Below, piece by piece: positions 47,082-55,767 of a stretch of DNA of 64,000 nucleotides (positions are counted from its first letter, which is position 1; every line of letters begins with the position of its first letter). The DNA comes from Brevibacillus choshinensis (GTDB lineage Bacteria > Bacillota > Bacilli > Brevibacillales > Brevibacillaceae): positions 1,519,731 to 1,583,730 of the forward strand of contig NZ_LJJB01000013.1 in assembly GCF_001420695.1 (NCBI RefSeq), given 5' to 3'. Position numbers and translations under genes: made by a program. The notes under the pieces were generated by a model. It ran no database searches. It had not been told where the DNA came from and was given only the letters and a program-made list of their open reading frames with translations.

Positions 47082-48482
47082 ATGAACAAATTCCTGTTAA
47101 AAAACTTGCCGCTCTCCCGGCAGATTCTCATTTTGTTCATGATCCTGACCAGCGTACTGGGCATCGGTCTCGGAGTGGGATACCCGCTCGCCGTCAAGCA
47201 ATACCTGGTCTCCAACACCTACTCACTCCTCGAGGATGAGTTTTACACGCTGTCGGAGCACATTACTTTTAATGAAAACAACGAGCTGCTTCCGGTACCT
47301 GCTGCGGCTCCCTACTTTTTGCAATTGCTCTTATCCCGCTATGAATATTCGTTTGATATGATCGTCTACGCAGAAAATGGGAAAGAATTGGGCAGCAGAA
47401 GCACCGAACGAATTCCTTTTAGCGATAGCAGGGAACTATTCGCCAGAGCTACTGCTCATCCAAATAACCAGCTTCAGCACGGAACGCTAGACCGCGGAGA
47501 CGAAAGCTATTTGTTTGTCAGTAAACGGATGGACTATCACGGCTTTCCTTACTATATGGTCCTGTTTTCTAAGGAACAGGAGCTCAATCAGATCAATTCC
47601 ATTTTGACCCGGCAGTTCTTGTTGGTCTTTAGCCTCCTGCTTTTAGTAAGCTGGCTTTTAGCGATCTGGTTCAGTGGATATTTGAGCAAGCCGTTGCGCA
47701 GTCTGGACGAGCTGTGCAAAAAAATCGCGCGCCGTCAATTTGATATTCCGCTCACGATGGACCGCGGGGATGAGATTGGTCAGCTGGCACGTTCGTTTGA
47801 TACGATGAAAAATCAATTGAAGGAATACGACGAGTCCCAGCGTCATTTCGTGCAAAACATCTCTCATGAATTGAAGACACCGATCATGGCGATCCAAGGC
47901 TACACACAGGGTCTTCTGGAGGGAGTATTTCAAGGACCACAGGCGGAAAAGGGACTGACGATTATCATGGAAGAGAGCAAGCGGCTGGAGAAGGTCGTGG
48001 GCCAGCTCTTGTATTTAACCAAGATCGAGTCGGTCTCCCAGATGATGCAGATGGGACGCGTCGATCTGGCAGAGATGATGCATCTCCTCAAGCAGCGTCT
48101 CTCGGTACTAAATCCGAATGTCGAATGGGAGCTGAACCTGCCTCCTGAGCTGATTGTCGAGGCGGATGGTGAGCAGTTGAGTACGGCCTTTGTCAACATC
48201 ATGGAGAACCAGCTACGCTACGCCAAGAGCCATCTCATGATCACCGGAAGAATGATCGGCAAAAACGCTGTGATCAGCATCGCCAACGACGGTCCGCAGA
48301 TCGAGGAAGCTCTACTTCCCCACCTGTTCCAGCGGTTCCGGAAAGGCAAATCCGGCAAGCATGGGCTGGGACTGGCGATTGCACGGGCGGTTTTCGAGGC
48401 ACATACAGGCACCATCGTTGCCCGCAACGATCCGGATGGCCCCTGCTTTACCATGACCATTCCAGCGGAGCACAAAGTATAG
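47082..48482 (+). CDS. Sensor histidine kinase, separated from its regulator by an IS
   Basis: 466 residues: TM1 (about 15-37), extracellular sensor region, TM2 (about 167-190), HAMP (SKPLRSLDELCKKIARRQFDIPL), HisKA with the phospho-acceptor in QNISHELKTPIMAIQGYTQGLLEGV, then N, G1 and G2 boxes (VNIMENQLRYAKSH, ISIANDGPQIEE, GKHGLGLAIARAVFEAH). The ATG is the first base outside the TnpB element. The bases now in front of it are element DNA with no ribosome site (CTCCTGCGCCGTTATTC), so expression may be low unless a transcript from the element helps. Confidence 0.9.
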   Translation: MNKFLLKNLPLSRQILILFMILTSVLGIGLGVGYPLAVKQYLVSNTYSLLEDEFYTLSEHITFNENNELLPVPAAAPYFLQLLLSRYEYSFDMIVYAENGKELGSRSTERIPFSDSRELFARATAHPNNQLQHGTLDRGDESYLFVSKRMDYHGFPYYMVLFSKEQELNQINSILTRQFLLVFSLLLLVSWLLAIWFSGYLSKPLRSLDELCKKIARRQFDIPLTMDRGDEIGQLARSFDTMKNQLKEYDESQRHFVQNISHELKTPIMAIQGYTQGLLEGVFQGPQAEKGLTIIMEESKRLEKVVGQLLYLTKIESVSQMMQMGRVDLAEMMHLLKQRLSVLNPNVEWELNLPPELIVEADGEQLSTAFVNIMENQLRYAKSHLMITGRMIGKNAVISIANDGPQIEEALLPHLFQRFRKGKSGKHGLGLAIARAVFEAHTGTIVARNDPDGPCFTMTIPAEHKV

Positions 48483-48485
48483 GCT

Positions 48486-48504
48486 GCAAAAAAGAAATCC
48501 CCTT
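48486..48504 (+). terminator. Left arm of the kinase terminator, split by an IS3 element
   Basis: GCAAAAAAGAAATCCCCTT here is the exact complement of AAGGGGATTTCTTTTTTGC at 49814-49832. Together they make a bidirectional terminator for the kinase and the convergent DinB gene, with further imperfect pairing toward the IS ends. The IS now sits in the loop. Confidence 0.7.
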
Positions 48505-48594
48505 TTCAATTGGTAATATCCCCTCATGGTTGACTGTGTTTAAAACCCCACTGTTACAATTGGGTAAGACACAATTGACCAGAGGGGATTTTTT

Positions 48595-48903
48595 ATGGCT
48601 AAAAAGGGACAGACATATAAGGTCTATACGGAAGAGGAAAAAATGGAAGCGGTACGTCTTTACGAGTCCGGAGTATCGTCTAGAGAAGTCGCCAGAAGAT
48701 TAGGTATTCCAGAAAAAAGACAGGTGTTGAACTGGGTTAATAAGGTTCGTATTGGGGAGACACTGACAGCTTCTCGATCTAATCAAACCTGGCGAAAAGG
48801 GCGTCCAAAAACCAAATTCACAAGCATTGAGGAAGAGCTAGCTTACATAAAAGCGGAGAATGAATATCTAAAAAAGCGATATCCAAATCTAAACGGGGAG
48901 TGA
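48595..48903 (+). CDS. IS3-family transposase OrfA
   Basis: 102 residues with an N-terminal helix-turn-helix (EEEKMEAVRLYESGVSSREVARRLGIPEKRQVLNWVNK in outline) and a C-terminal coiled-coil-like helix (SIEEELAYIKAENEYLKKRY). It contains the slippery heptamer A AAA AAG at 48870-48876 in the zero frame. A -1 shift there enters the OrfB frame with no stop before OrfB, giving an OrfAB fusion transposase as in other IS3 elements. Confidence 0.9.
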   Translation: MAKKGQTYKVYTEEEKMEAVRLYESGVSSREVARRLGIPEKRQVLNWVNKVRIGETLTASRSNQTWRKGRPKTKFTSIEEELAYIKAENEYLKKRYPNLNGE

Positions 48904-49766
48904 CTTCGAAGAAAGCAAGGTTCTCAATCATTGAACAAATGCGAACCAGATATCGATTATCATGGTTACTCAGTTTTGCAAAAGTATCCCGTGCGGGATA
49001 TTACAAATGGAGAAAGTCCAAAGAGTCAGCTGTTCGACGCTGCGAAAAGGAAGTCAATCTAAAGGAACATATCTTAAGTATCCATCGCGTGCATCCTTAT
49101 TACGGTTACTTACGAATAACAGTTGCCCTACGCAAAGAAGGATTACAAATCAATCACAAGCGTGTCTATCGATTGATGAAGGAATTAGGCATTCGCTCAG
49201 TAATTCGCAAAAAAAGGCGATTCTTTGGCAGACAGGCATCAGTTGTGAACCCGGATCGTCTGGAGAGACAGTTCAAAGCTGAAGCACCTCTCAAGAAGCT
49301 TGTAACCGACATCACCTATCTACGAGTCGGAGAACGTTTTTTTTACCTATCTGCTGTGCAGGATCTGTTTAATAACGAAATCGTTGCTTGGCAGGTCTCT
49401 TCCCAAAACGATTTGTCACTTGTGATGAGCACAGTAGATAGTCTTTGTAAGGGAAGAGAAATGAACGGTTCCATCCTACACTCGGACCAAGGTTTTCAAT
49501 ACACTTCCAGACACTACAATAAACGTTTGGATGAGTACGGAGTACTAGGAAGTCATTCGAGACGGGGAAATTGCCTAGATAATGCCTGTATCGAATCATT
49601 CTTTTCACATCTAAAGACAGAAATGATGTATCGATGCTCGCCAAAAACACATGTGGAATTAAATCAAGCTGTTGAAAAATACATTGCCTTCTATAATCAG
49701 AATCGTTTTCAGAAAAAACTTGGCGACCGTTCCCCGATTGAGTATCGGAAAGCGATCGCCGCGTAA
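48900..49766 (+). CDS. IS3-family transposase OrfB (DDE integrase)
   Basis: 288 residues. HTH_21 region (LKEHILSIHRVHPYYGYLRITVALRKEG), then an rve integrase core with the acidic triad in LVTDITYLRVG, ILHSDQGFQYTS and NCLDNACIESFFSHLKTE, all intact. The GTG at 48900 overlaps the OrfA stop as GTGA, but expression as OrfAB through the -1 slip upstream is more likely. Confidence 0.93.
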   Translation: MTSKKARFSIIEQMRTRYRLSWLLSFAKVSRAGYYKWRKSKESAVRRCEKEVNLKEHILSIHRVHPYYGYLRITVALRKEGLQINHKRVYRLMKELGIRSVIRKKRRFFGRQASVVNPDRLERQFKAEAPLKKLVTDITYLRVGERFFYLSAVQDLFNNEIVAWQVSSQNDLSLVMSTVDSLCKGREMNGSILHSDQGFQYTSRHYNKRLDEYGVLGSHSRRGNCLDNACIESFFSHLKTEMMYRCSPKTHVELNQAVEKYIAFYNQNRFQKKLGDRSPIEYRKAIAA

Positions 49767-49813
49767 CTATGGGTTTTTAGACAGTCTACTTGACAGGGTT
49801 ATGACCACAATGG

Positions 49814-49832
49814 AAGGGGATTTCTTTTTTGC
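49814..49832 (+). terminator. Right arm of the split terminator
   Basis: AAGGGGATTTCTTTTTTGC, exact partner of 48486-48504, ending in a T-run on the plus strand. It lies 20 bases from the DinB stop. Confidence 0.7.
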
Positions 49833-49852
49833 TGTCTGCGTGATTTTCTCTA

Positions 49853-50344
49853 TTAAGCTTTCTCGGTATGAGGAAGAATCAACTGTTTTCCAATCACGTT
49901 GGCCGATACCGGCTTTTTGCCCACTTCACGTGCCCAGACTGATAATTGACCCATATGATGAATTTGATGTGCAATCACGTGGCGAACTACCTCTCCCCAT
50001 GCGTCTGTAGCAATGCTTCCATCCGGCTGAGGGTCGTAAAAGGGCCTTCTCTCCATACTGTCATCCCAAGAAAAAACGAACTCCTCCACTTCTGGACGAT
50101 ATGTTGCGTCCAGCATTCGGACTAGCTCCAGACTCCGGTAGTGATCAAAGCTCTCCTGGATATCCGGTTTCCCCTGCAAGAGGCGGAACCAGCTCCACTC
50201 GACATCGACGATATGAAAGAGTGTATGCAAGATCCCTCCTACTCCACCGGTTCTCACACGGAGCAGCTCCTCTGCCGGTACATCCTCACACCATCGATAC
50301 CATTCTTCCCGAACCTTCCAATTGTATTGAAAAAAGGTTTGCAT
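49853..50344 (-). CDS. DinB/YfiT-family protein
   Basis: 163-residue four-helix bundle of the DinB family. The three metal-binding histidines are seen in ILHTLFHIVDVEWSW and HVIAHQIHHMGQL. Members include bacillithiol-dependent S-transferases and uncharacterised proteins; the exact reaction cannot be assigned. Convergent with the kinase gene. Confidence 0.88.
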   Translation of the reverse strand: MQTFFQYNWKVREEWYRWCEDVPAEELLRVRTGGVGGILHTLFHIVDVEWSWFRLLQGKPDIQESFDHYRSLELVRMLDATYRPEVEEFVFSWDDSMERRPFYDPQPDGSIATDAWGEVVRHVIAHQIHHMGQLSVWAREVGKKPVSANVIGKQLILPHTEKA

Positions 50345-50376
50345 AAAATCGCTCCTGTACCTCTTTTATCGTGTAT

Positions 50377-51162
50377 CTACCACTGAAAAGTAACAAACGT
50401 ATATCGCTCTACCGTGACGAAACCCAGCTTCTCGTAGACGCGGATCGCCGCCTCATTATCGGCAAACACGCACAAGTACACATTCGGGGATTTTTGCAGA
50501 GCGATCCGGCAGATGTCCGAAGTGATCTGCATGCCTAAACCCTTTTTCCGGTGCCCTGCTGCCGTTCCGACATTTCCAATTTCTACAAAGTCCTCCTCGT
50601 ACACATGAAAGCCAGCCATCGCAATCGTGTCACCCTCTTCGGAATTGAGGGCGATGTGCGGCATTTCATTCACCTCTTCGGCCCGAAAGCTGAGCATCCC
50701 GATCGTTGCCGCCAGCTGTTCCGCGTCTTTTCCTTTCGAGCCTTCGATGAAGTAAGACTCTCCGCGCGGTACTAGACCCTCCCGATTCGTCAGCTTCATC
50801 AGGAGCAAGGTTCTTCGCTCGAATTCATGGGGAATCTCCAAACGCTCCACACACGATTCTGCTGCCGTGATTACGCCCTGCCTGACAGACCGATCCTCCA
50901 TTCCGAGCTTTGCCCGAAAAGCTTCCAGCATCCCTTCCACGGAATATGTTCCTTCTTCCTCCATTACATGAAAGGTGAACGCATGAAAAGGCATTCCCTG
51001 CAAGTAAGATCCAGCTGCCTTCCAGCCTTTTTCGCCAGTCTCTACAAGCGTGAGGCTCCGATCTGCTCGCAGTCGTAAATTGCCATAGAAAATATACGCT
51101 TTTTCCAGTTCCATTTGTTCAAGCAATTGAATTTGTTCATAAAGATTGAGAGATTTTAGCAA
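50377..51162 (-). CDS. GNAT-family N-acetyltransferase
   Basis: 261 residues; the C-terminal half carries the GNAT acetyl-CoA site (EIGNVGTAAGHRKKGLGMQITSDICRIALQKSPNVYLCVFADNEAAIRVYEKLGFVTVERYTF in outline), with RKKGLG as the pyrophosphate loop. The N-terminal half is a divergent extra domain of the FR47-like/two-domain type. Substrate unknown. Confidence 0.85.
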   Translation of the reverse strand: MLKSLNLYEQIQLLEQMELEKAYIFYGNLRLRADRSLTLVETGEKGWKAAGSYLQGMPFHAFTFHVMEEEGTYSVEGMLEAFRAKLGMEDRSVRQGVITAAESCVERLEIPHEFERRTLLLMKLTNREGLVPRGESYFIEGSKGKDAEQLAATIGMLSFRAEEVNEMPHIALNSEEGDTIAMAGFHVYEEDFVEIGNVGTAAGHRKKGLGMQITSDICRIALQKSPNVYLCVFADNEAAIRVYEKLGFVTVERYTFVTFQW

Positions 51163-51263
51163 GAAATCACTCCGCCTTTCGATTTCCTATTGACGTTATT
51201 ACGTTTTCACGGTTACCATGAGTAAAATTCTCTAATAAAAAGATTTCATAGGAGGAGAGAGTA

Positions 51264-52766
51264 GTGGCTTTTTATTACACAGAACCATCTCGGACGTTCA
51301 ATGAGTTTTTGTTGCTTCCTAACCTCACCACAAAGGAATGCACTCCACAAAATGTTGACCTTTCCACCCCAATCACCAAATTTAAAAAGGGCGAAAAACC
51401 TGCGATTTCACTAAACATACCGTTCTCATCTGCAGTCATGCAAGCTGTATCCGACCATCATATGGCGGTGGCTTTGGCTCAATGTGGCGGTATTTCATTT
51501 ATCTTCGGCTCCCAGTCCATCGAGAGCCAAGCGACCATGGTCCGTAAAGCAAAAGCTTACAAGGCAGGCTTCGTCGTCAGTCGCTCCAATTTGACCCCTA
51601 GCCACACCCTGAAAGATATTTTGGATCTGAAAGAACAAACTGGGCACTCTACAGTCGCGATTACAGAAGATGGTTCTGCAAAAGGCAAACTGCTGGGCAT
51701 CGTCACTGGCCGTGATTACCGGATCAGTCGTGATTCGCTGGATAAGCCAGTCAGCGAAATCATGACACCTTTCTCCTCCCTGATCTACGGCAAGTCTGGT
51801 CTCTCCCTCTCCGAAGCGAATGACTTGATCTGGGAGCACAAGCTAAACTGTCTGCCAATCGTTGACGAGAATCAGAACCTGGACTTCCTCGTATTCCGCA
51901 AAGACTACGATTCTCGCAAAAACAATCCACTTTCGCTACTGGATGCCAACAAGAGCTACATCGTCGGTGCAGGGATCAACACGAAGGACTACAGAGAACG
52001 GGTACCTGCTTTGGTGGAAGCAGGCGTGGATGTTCTCGTGATTGACTCCTCTGATGGCTTTAGCGAATGGCAAGCGGAAACCGTCAAATATGTAAAAGAA
52101 AACTTCAACAACGTATACATCGGTGCAGGTAACGTAGTCGATAAAGAAGGCTTCCGTTATCTGGTCGAGTCCGGAGCTGACTTTATTAAGGTCGGTATCG
52201 GTGGCGGTTCCATTTGTATCACACGTGAACAAAAAGGGATCGGCCGCGGTCAAGCATCCGCAGTGATTGAAGTAGCAGCTGCGCGTGACGAATACTTTAA
52301 AGAGACCGGCATTTACGTTCCAATCTGCTCCGATGGCGGGATCGTCCATGATTACCATGTGACACTCGCCCTGGCGATGGGTGCTGATTTCGTCATGCTG
52401 GGTCGTTACTTCGCCCGCTTCGACGAGAGCCCGACCAAAAAAGTGAAAATCGGGAACAACTTCGTAAAAGAGTATTGGGGAGAAGGTTCCAACCGCGCCC
52501 GCAACTGGCAGCGTTATGACACAGGCGGCAAACAAAGCCTGGTGTTCGAGGAAGGCGTAGACTCCTACGTTCCATATGCAGGAAGCCTGCGCGAAAACAT
52601 GGACCGCACCCTCCACAAAATCAAATCGACGATGTGCAACTGCGGTTCACTCTCTATTGAAGAATTGCAGCAAAAAGCTCGCATCACGCTCGTATCCGCA
52701 ACTTCCCTCGTGGAAGGCGGCGCGCATGACGTCATCCTAAAAGAAAGCAGCATGGCTGCGGAATAA
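51264..52766 (+). CDS. guaB: IMP dehydrogenase of the Tritrichomonas-like clade
   Basis: Converts IMP to XMP with NAD+, the committed step to guanine nucleotides. The 500-residue enzyme has a TIM barrel interrupted by two CBS domains (about 110-215). The catalytic cysteine is C318 in [20 protein letters not shown], and the flap carries Arg417-Tyr418 in [12 protein letters not shown]. The flap and C-terminus ([41 protein letters not shown]) follow the Tritrichomonas foetus enzyme (Cys319, Arg418-Tyr419) and not the usual bacterial MGS flap. GTG start behind GGAGGAG. A canonical guaB may exist elsewhere in the genome. Confidence 0.9.
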   Translation: MAFYYTEPSRTFNEFLLLPNLTTKECTPQNVDLSTPITKFKKGEKPAISLNIPFSSAVMQAVSDHHMAVALAQCGGISFIFGSQSIESQATMVRKAKAYKAGFVVSRSNLTPSHTLKDILDLKEQTGHSTVAITEDGSAKGKLLGIVTGRDYRISRDSLDKPVSEIMTPFSSLIYGKSGLSLSEANDLIWEHKLNCLPIVDENQNLDFLVFRKDYDSRKNNPLSLLDANKSYIVGAGINTKDYRERVPALVEAGVDVLVIDSSDGFSEWQAETVKYVKENFNNVYIGAGNVVDKEGFRYLVESGADFIKVGIGGGSICITREQKGIGRGQASAVIEVAAARDEYFKETGIYVPICSDGGIVHDYHVTLALAMGADFVMLGRYFARFDESPTKKVKIGNNFVKEYWGEGSNRARNWQRYDTGGKQSLVFEEGVDSYVPYAGSLRENMDRTLHKIKSTMCNCGSLSIEELQQKARITLVSATSLVEGGAHDVILKESSMAAE

Positions 52767-52783
52767 TCATTGTCTCGCTACTA

Positions 52784-52828
52784 AAAACGATCCTCTCCCA
52801 GCTTAGCTTGCGGTGAGGATCGTTTTTC
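52784..52828. terminator. Bidirectional terminator after the IMP dehydrogenase gene
   Basis: AAAAACGATCCTC and GAGGATCGTTTTT arms between convergent genes. Confidence 0.9.
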
Positions 52829-52842
52829 TTTGTCTCCAGGGC

Positions 52843-53817
52843 CTAGGACAAGCGGTAGACGGCAAAAGGCTCTCCATGGCGATACGGATCGCTCAGCTGA
52901 TCCAGTTGCGCTAGCATCTCCTCATCCAGCTTAATCGATGTGCACTGTGCGTTATCGGTCAGCTGTTCCAAGCGTGAGGCTCCAACGATCACGGTCGATA
53001 CAACTGGCTGGTGCATCAGCCATGCAAGGGAAAGAGCACTTGCAGAATAGCCCAGATCGTTTGCAAGGCTGCTCAGCTTTTGCCCAAATGCCACCTTGTC
53101 TTCATTTAAAAACCGGGTAAACCGCGGCTCGACATCGGCACGTGAGCCTTCTGGCGCCTTTTCTGTCGAGGTGTACTTTCCGGTCAAAATCCCACCTGCC
53201 AGTGGAAAATACGGAATGATCCCCACTCCCTGATCCAGGCAAGCTGGCACCAGCTCTTTCTCCGGCGTCCGATCGGCCAGAGAGTAACTGACCTGTGTAG
53301 AGACGTAGCGATTCAACCCTTTGTTCTCGCTGATCCCCAACGCCTTGACCAATTCCCATGCCGCGTAATTGGATGCTCCAATATACCGTACTTTGCCAGC
53401 TCGTACCATGTCGTCTAGTGCCCGCAGCGTCTCTTCCAAAGGCGTTTCGGAATCAAACGTATGAATCTGGTACAAGTCCACATAATCCGTCCGCAGCCGT
53501 CTCAGGCTGTTTTCCAGTTCCATCTGCAAATGATACCGTGATGATCCTCTCTCGTTCGGTCCTTCCCCGCGTACCAGACCCGCTTTGGTCGCCAGCACAA
53601 CCTCATGCCGTCTTCCTTCCAGCGCGCCTCCGATAATGCGCTCCGATTCCGTGTTCGTGTAAATATTCGCCGTATCGATAAACGTGATCCCGCTATCGAT
53701 CGCCTGATGAATAATCCGTGTAGAGGTAGCTTCGTCCGCTCGCCCTCCGAATGAGTTGGTGCCCAATCCCAGTGCCGAAACCTTCAGACCGCTGTTGCCT
53801 AAACGACGATGATGCAT
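52843..53817 (-). CDS. Aldo/keto reductase
   Basis: 324-residue NADPH-dependent oxidoreductase of the AKR superfamily, YghZ/potassium-channel-beta-like group. The catalytic set appears as FIDTANIYTNTESE (Asp, Tyr), VLATKAGL (Lys) and YQIHTFDSETPLEE (His); GASRLEQLTDNAQ forms part of the cofactor site. AGAGGGTGAG selects the ATG at 53817. Physiological substrate unknown. Confidence 0.9.
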   Translation of the reverse strand: MHHRRLGNSGLKVSALGLGTNSFGGRADEATSTRIIHQAIDSGITFIDTANIYTNTESERIIGGALEGRRHEVVLATKAGLVRGEGPNERGSSRYHLQMELENSLRRLRTDYVDLYQIHTFDSETPLEETLRALDDMVRAGKVRYIGASNYAAWELVKALGISENKGLNRYVSTQVSYSLADRTPEKELVPACLDQGVGIIPYFPLAGGILTGKYTSTEKAPEGSRADVEPRFTRFLNEDKVAFGQKLSSLANDLGYSASALSLAWLMHQPVVSTVIVGASRLEQLTDNAQCTSIKLDEEMLAQLDQLSDPYRHGEPFAVYRLS

Positions 53818-53954
53818 CGTTCTCACCCTCTTTTCTTTCGGAAAAATGTACGTACTCCCTTCCATTATCTCTCAACTCCAACCCGCTGTCTCCTTTGCTT
53901 GCATAACTCTTTTTTGGAAAACAAAACCTAGAACGAGAAGTTTTCACATTGCAA

Positions 53955-53978
53955 AACCATTACGTTTACGTTAAGGTT
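53955..53978. promoter_or_regulatory. Imperfect palindrome, candidate MerR operator
   Basis: AACCATTACG-TTTA-CGTTAAGGTT reads almost the same on both strands (20 of 24 positions). It lies about 50 bases before the MerR gene start, where MerR-type activators bind between -35 and -10 elements. Autoregulation of the MerR-MFS pair is inferred. Confidence 0.5.
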
Positions 53979-54030
53979 ATTCTTGTGCCGAAATGATTCG
54001 TGAAAAACAACCAAGATGGGAGGGAACGCG

Positions 54031-54495
54031 GTGTACAAAATCGATGAAGTAGCACAGAAAGTCAAAATGACCAAGCGAGCGCTCCGTTATTACGAGGAAT
54101 TAGGGTTGGTATCTCCATCGGGGAGAACTGAAGGCGGCTATCGCATGTATACAGATGCGGACGTAGAGCGGATTCTGCACGTCAAAGACATGCGTGATTT
54201 ACTCGGAGCTTCCTTGGCTGAAATAAAGGACATGGTGGAGCTTGGCCGCCTGTATGAGGAACAGCGGGATTTCTACAATGAGAACTACAAAAACCGCGAT
54301 CTGGACGGCCCCGAGCTGCTCAAACGGATCGAGATGCTGCAAACGCTGGAAGATACGCTCACACCTCAGCGCAATTTGCTCAAAAGTAAAATCGAGCGTA
54401 TGCAAGAGCTGCTACTAACCTTTGATGAAAGACTAGAGAGAATCGTCAGCAAACGAGATGAGCTGACATCGAAATATGAGGGAGGAAACAACTAG
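54031..54495 (+). CDS. MerR-family transcriptional regulator
   Basis: 154 residues. Winged helix at the N-terminus (YKIDEVAQKVKMTKRALRYYEELGLVSPSGRTEGGYRMYTDADVERI in outline) followed by a long dimerisation helix and a charged C-terminus. No effector-binding domain beyond the coiled coil. GGGAGGGA selects the GTG at 54031. The stop is directly followed by the MFS ATG, so it probably controls that exporter. Confidence 0.92.
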   Translation: MYKIDEVAQKVKMTKRALRYYEELGLVSPSGRTEGGYRMYTDADVERILHVKDMRDLLGASLAEIKDMVELGRLYEEQRDFYNENYKNRDLDGPELLKRIEMLQTLEDTLTPQRNLLKSKIERMQELLLTFDERLERIVSKRDELTSKYEGGNN

Positions 54496-55671
54496 ATGTC
54501 TTCAGATGCACATTCACTCCGTACGATCTTAAAGCAGACCAAATCTGCTTACGCCGTTGCCTTCGCCTGCGTGGTTGCTTTTATGGGAATCGGACTAGTG
54601 GACCCGATCCTGCCAGCCATCGCCAGCAAGCTAAACGCCACACCTAGCCAGGTTTCCTTGCTGTTTACCAGCTACATGCTCATGACCGGGATTACCATGC
54701 TGGTTACCGGATGGTTGTCCAGCCGGATTGGTCCCAAACGCACCATGCTTTTCGGATTGCTCGCCATTATCCTCTTTTCTTTTTTGGGCGGTATGGCTAC
54801 GTCCGTCAACGGGATTGTCTGGTTCCGCGCAGGCTGGGGATTCGGGAATGCCTTTTTTATTTCCACAGCATTAGCCGTCATTGTCAGTGTTGCGAGCGGC
54901 GGTACAGCCTCCGCCATCGTATTGTATGAAGCTGCTATCGGTCTTGGTATGTCGGTAGGCCCACTGCTTGGTGGTCTGCTCGGAGGTATTAGCTGGCGCG
55001 GCCCGTTCTTCGGCGTCTCAGTCCTGATGGCCATCGCATTCCTTGCTGTCTTTGTACTGCTGAAGGACTTACCCAAACCAACGAGACGTACTTCGCTATT
55101 GGATCCATTTCGTGCCTTGCGCTACCCTGGCCTCTTTACGATGGCTGTCACTGCCCTTTTATATAACTTTGGATTCTTTACCTTGCTCGCTTATTCGCCC
55201 TTTGTCCTGAACATGGACGAGCATAGTCTGGGTCTTGTCTTCTTTTTCTGGGGCATCATGCTGGCGATTACTTCCGTGATTGTCGCACCAAAATTGCAGG
55301 ATCATTTCGGTTCCGTTCCTACCCTGTTTGCCATGCTCCTGCTACTGGCCATCGATCTTGCCTACATGGGCTTTGGCGTCACTTCCCAAACTGGGCTGGT
55401 CATCGCCATTATCATCGCTGGTGGGATTCTCGGTATCATTAACACGATCCTGACCGCTTCCGTCATGGACGTAGCCCCGGTAGAACGTGCTGTCGCCTCT
55501 TCTGCTTATAGCTTTGTCCGGTTTGTAGGCGGGGCGATCGCTCCGTGGCTCGCAGGGAAATTGTCGGAGGTCTTTACCGCAAGCATTCCTTTTTACGCGG
55601 GGGCACTCGCTGTCTTGATTAGTATGCTCGCTCTCTTTATCGGGCGACGTCACTTGACCGAAATCAAATAG
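54496..55671 (+). CDS. MFS efflux transporter
   Basis: 391 residues, 12 transmembrane segments, drug:H+ antiporter type. Motif A-like WLSSRIGPKRTMLFGLLA after TM2, motif C-like GPLLGGLLGGISWRGPFFG in TM5, and the TM1 block GIGLVDPILPAIASKLNATPSQVSLLFTSYML. Contiguous with the MerR gene. Substrate unknown; an inducible drug or metabolite exporter is the usual meaning of this pairing. Confidence 0.9.
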   Translation: MSSDAHSLRTILKQTKSAYAVAFACVVAFMGIGLVDPILPAIASKLNATPSQVSLLFTSYMLMTGITMLVTGWLSSRIGPKRTMLFGLLAIILFSFLGGMATSVNGIVWFRAGWGFGNAFFISTALAVIVSVASGGTASAIVLYEAAIGLGMSVGPLLGGLLGGISWRGPFFGVSVLMAIAFLAVFVLLKDLPKPTRRTSLLDPFRALRYPGLFTMAVTALLYNFGFFTLLAYSPFVLNMDEHSLGLVFFFWGIMLAITSVIVAPKLQDHFGSVPTLFAMLLLLAIDLAYMGFGVTSQTGLVIAIIIAGGILGIINTILTASVMDVAPVERAVASSAYSFVRFVGGAIAPWLAGKLSEVFTASIPFYAGALAVLISMLALFIGRRHLTEIK

Positions 55672-55691
55672 CATCGGATCTACGACCATAT

Positions 55692-55747
55692 AAAAGGCAC
55701 CTGCCGGGATGAGACTTGCTTTGTCTCACATCCTGCAGGTGCCTCTT
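55692..55747. terminator. Bidirectional terminator between MFS and M20 genes
   Basis: AGGCACCTGC and GCAGGTGCCT outer arms plus GGATGAGAC/GTCTCACATCC inner pairing, A- and T-rich flanks. Confidence 0.85.
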
Positions 55748-55767
55748 TTCTTTTTCTATTTCTCTCT

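Larger units (their letters stand above)
48527..49795 (+). mobile_element. IS3-family insertion sequence
   Basis: About 1.27 kb with two overlapping transposase frames. The left end begins TGGTTGACTGTG and then TTTAAAACCCC; the right end, read inward, begins TGTCAAGTAGACTGTC and then TAAAAACCC. The shared core GACTGT-N-T-N-AAAACCC marks the imperfect terminal repeats, so the ends are approximate. No clear target duplication was found. Both frames are intact. Confidence 0.8.

Noticed and set aside
45690-47090. A regulator-kinase fusion before insertion
   Set aside because: An in-frame fusion arises only if the element's end is placed two bases off. With ends at TTGAC and TTCAT the junction gives a normal ATGA overlap.
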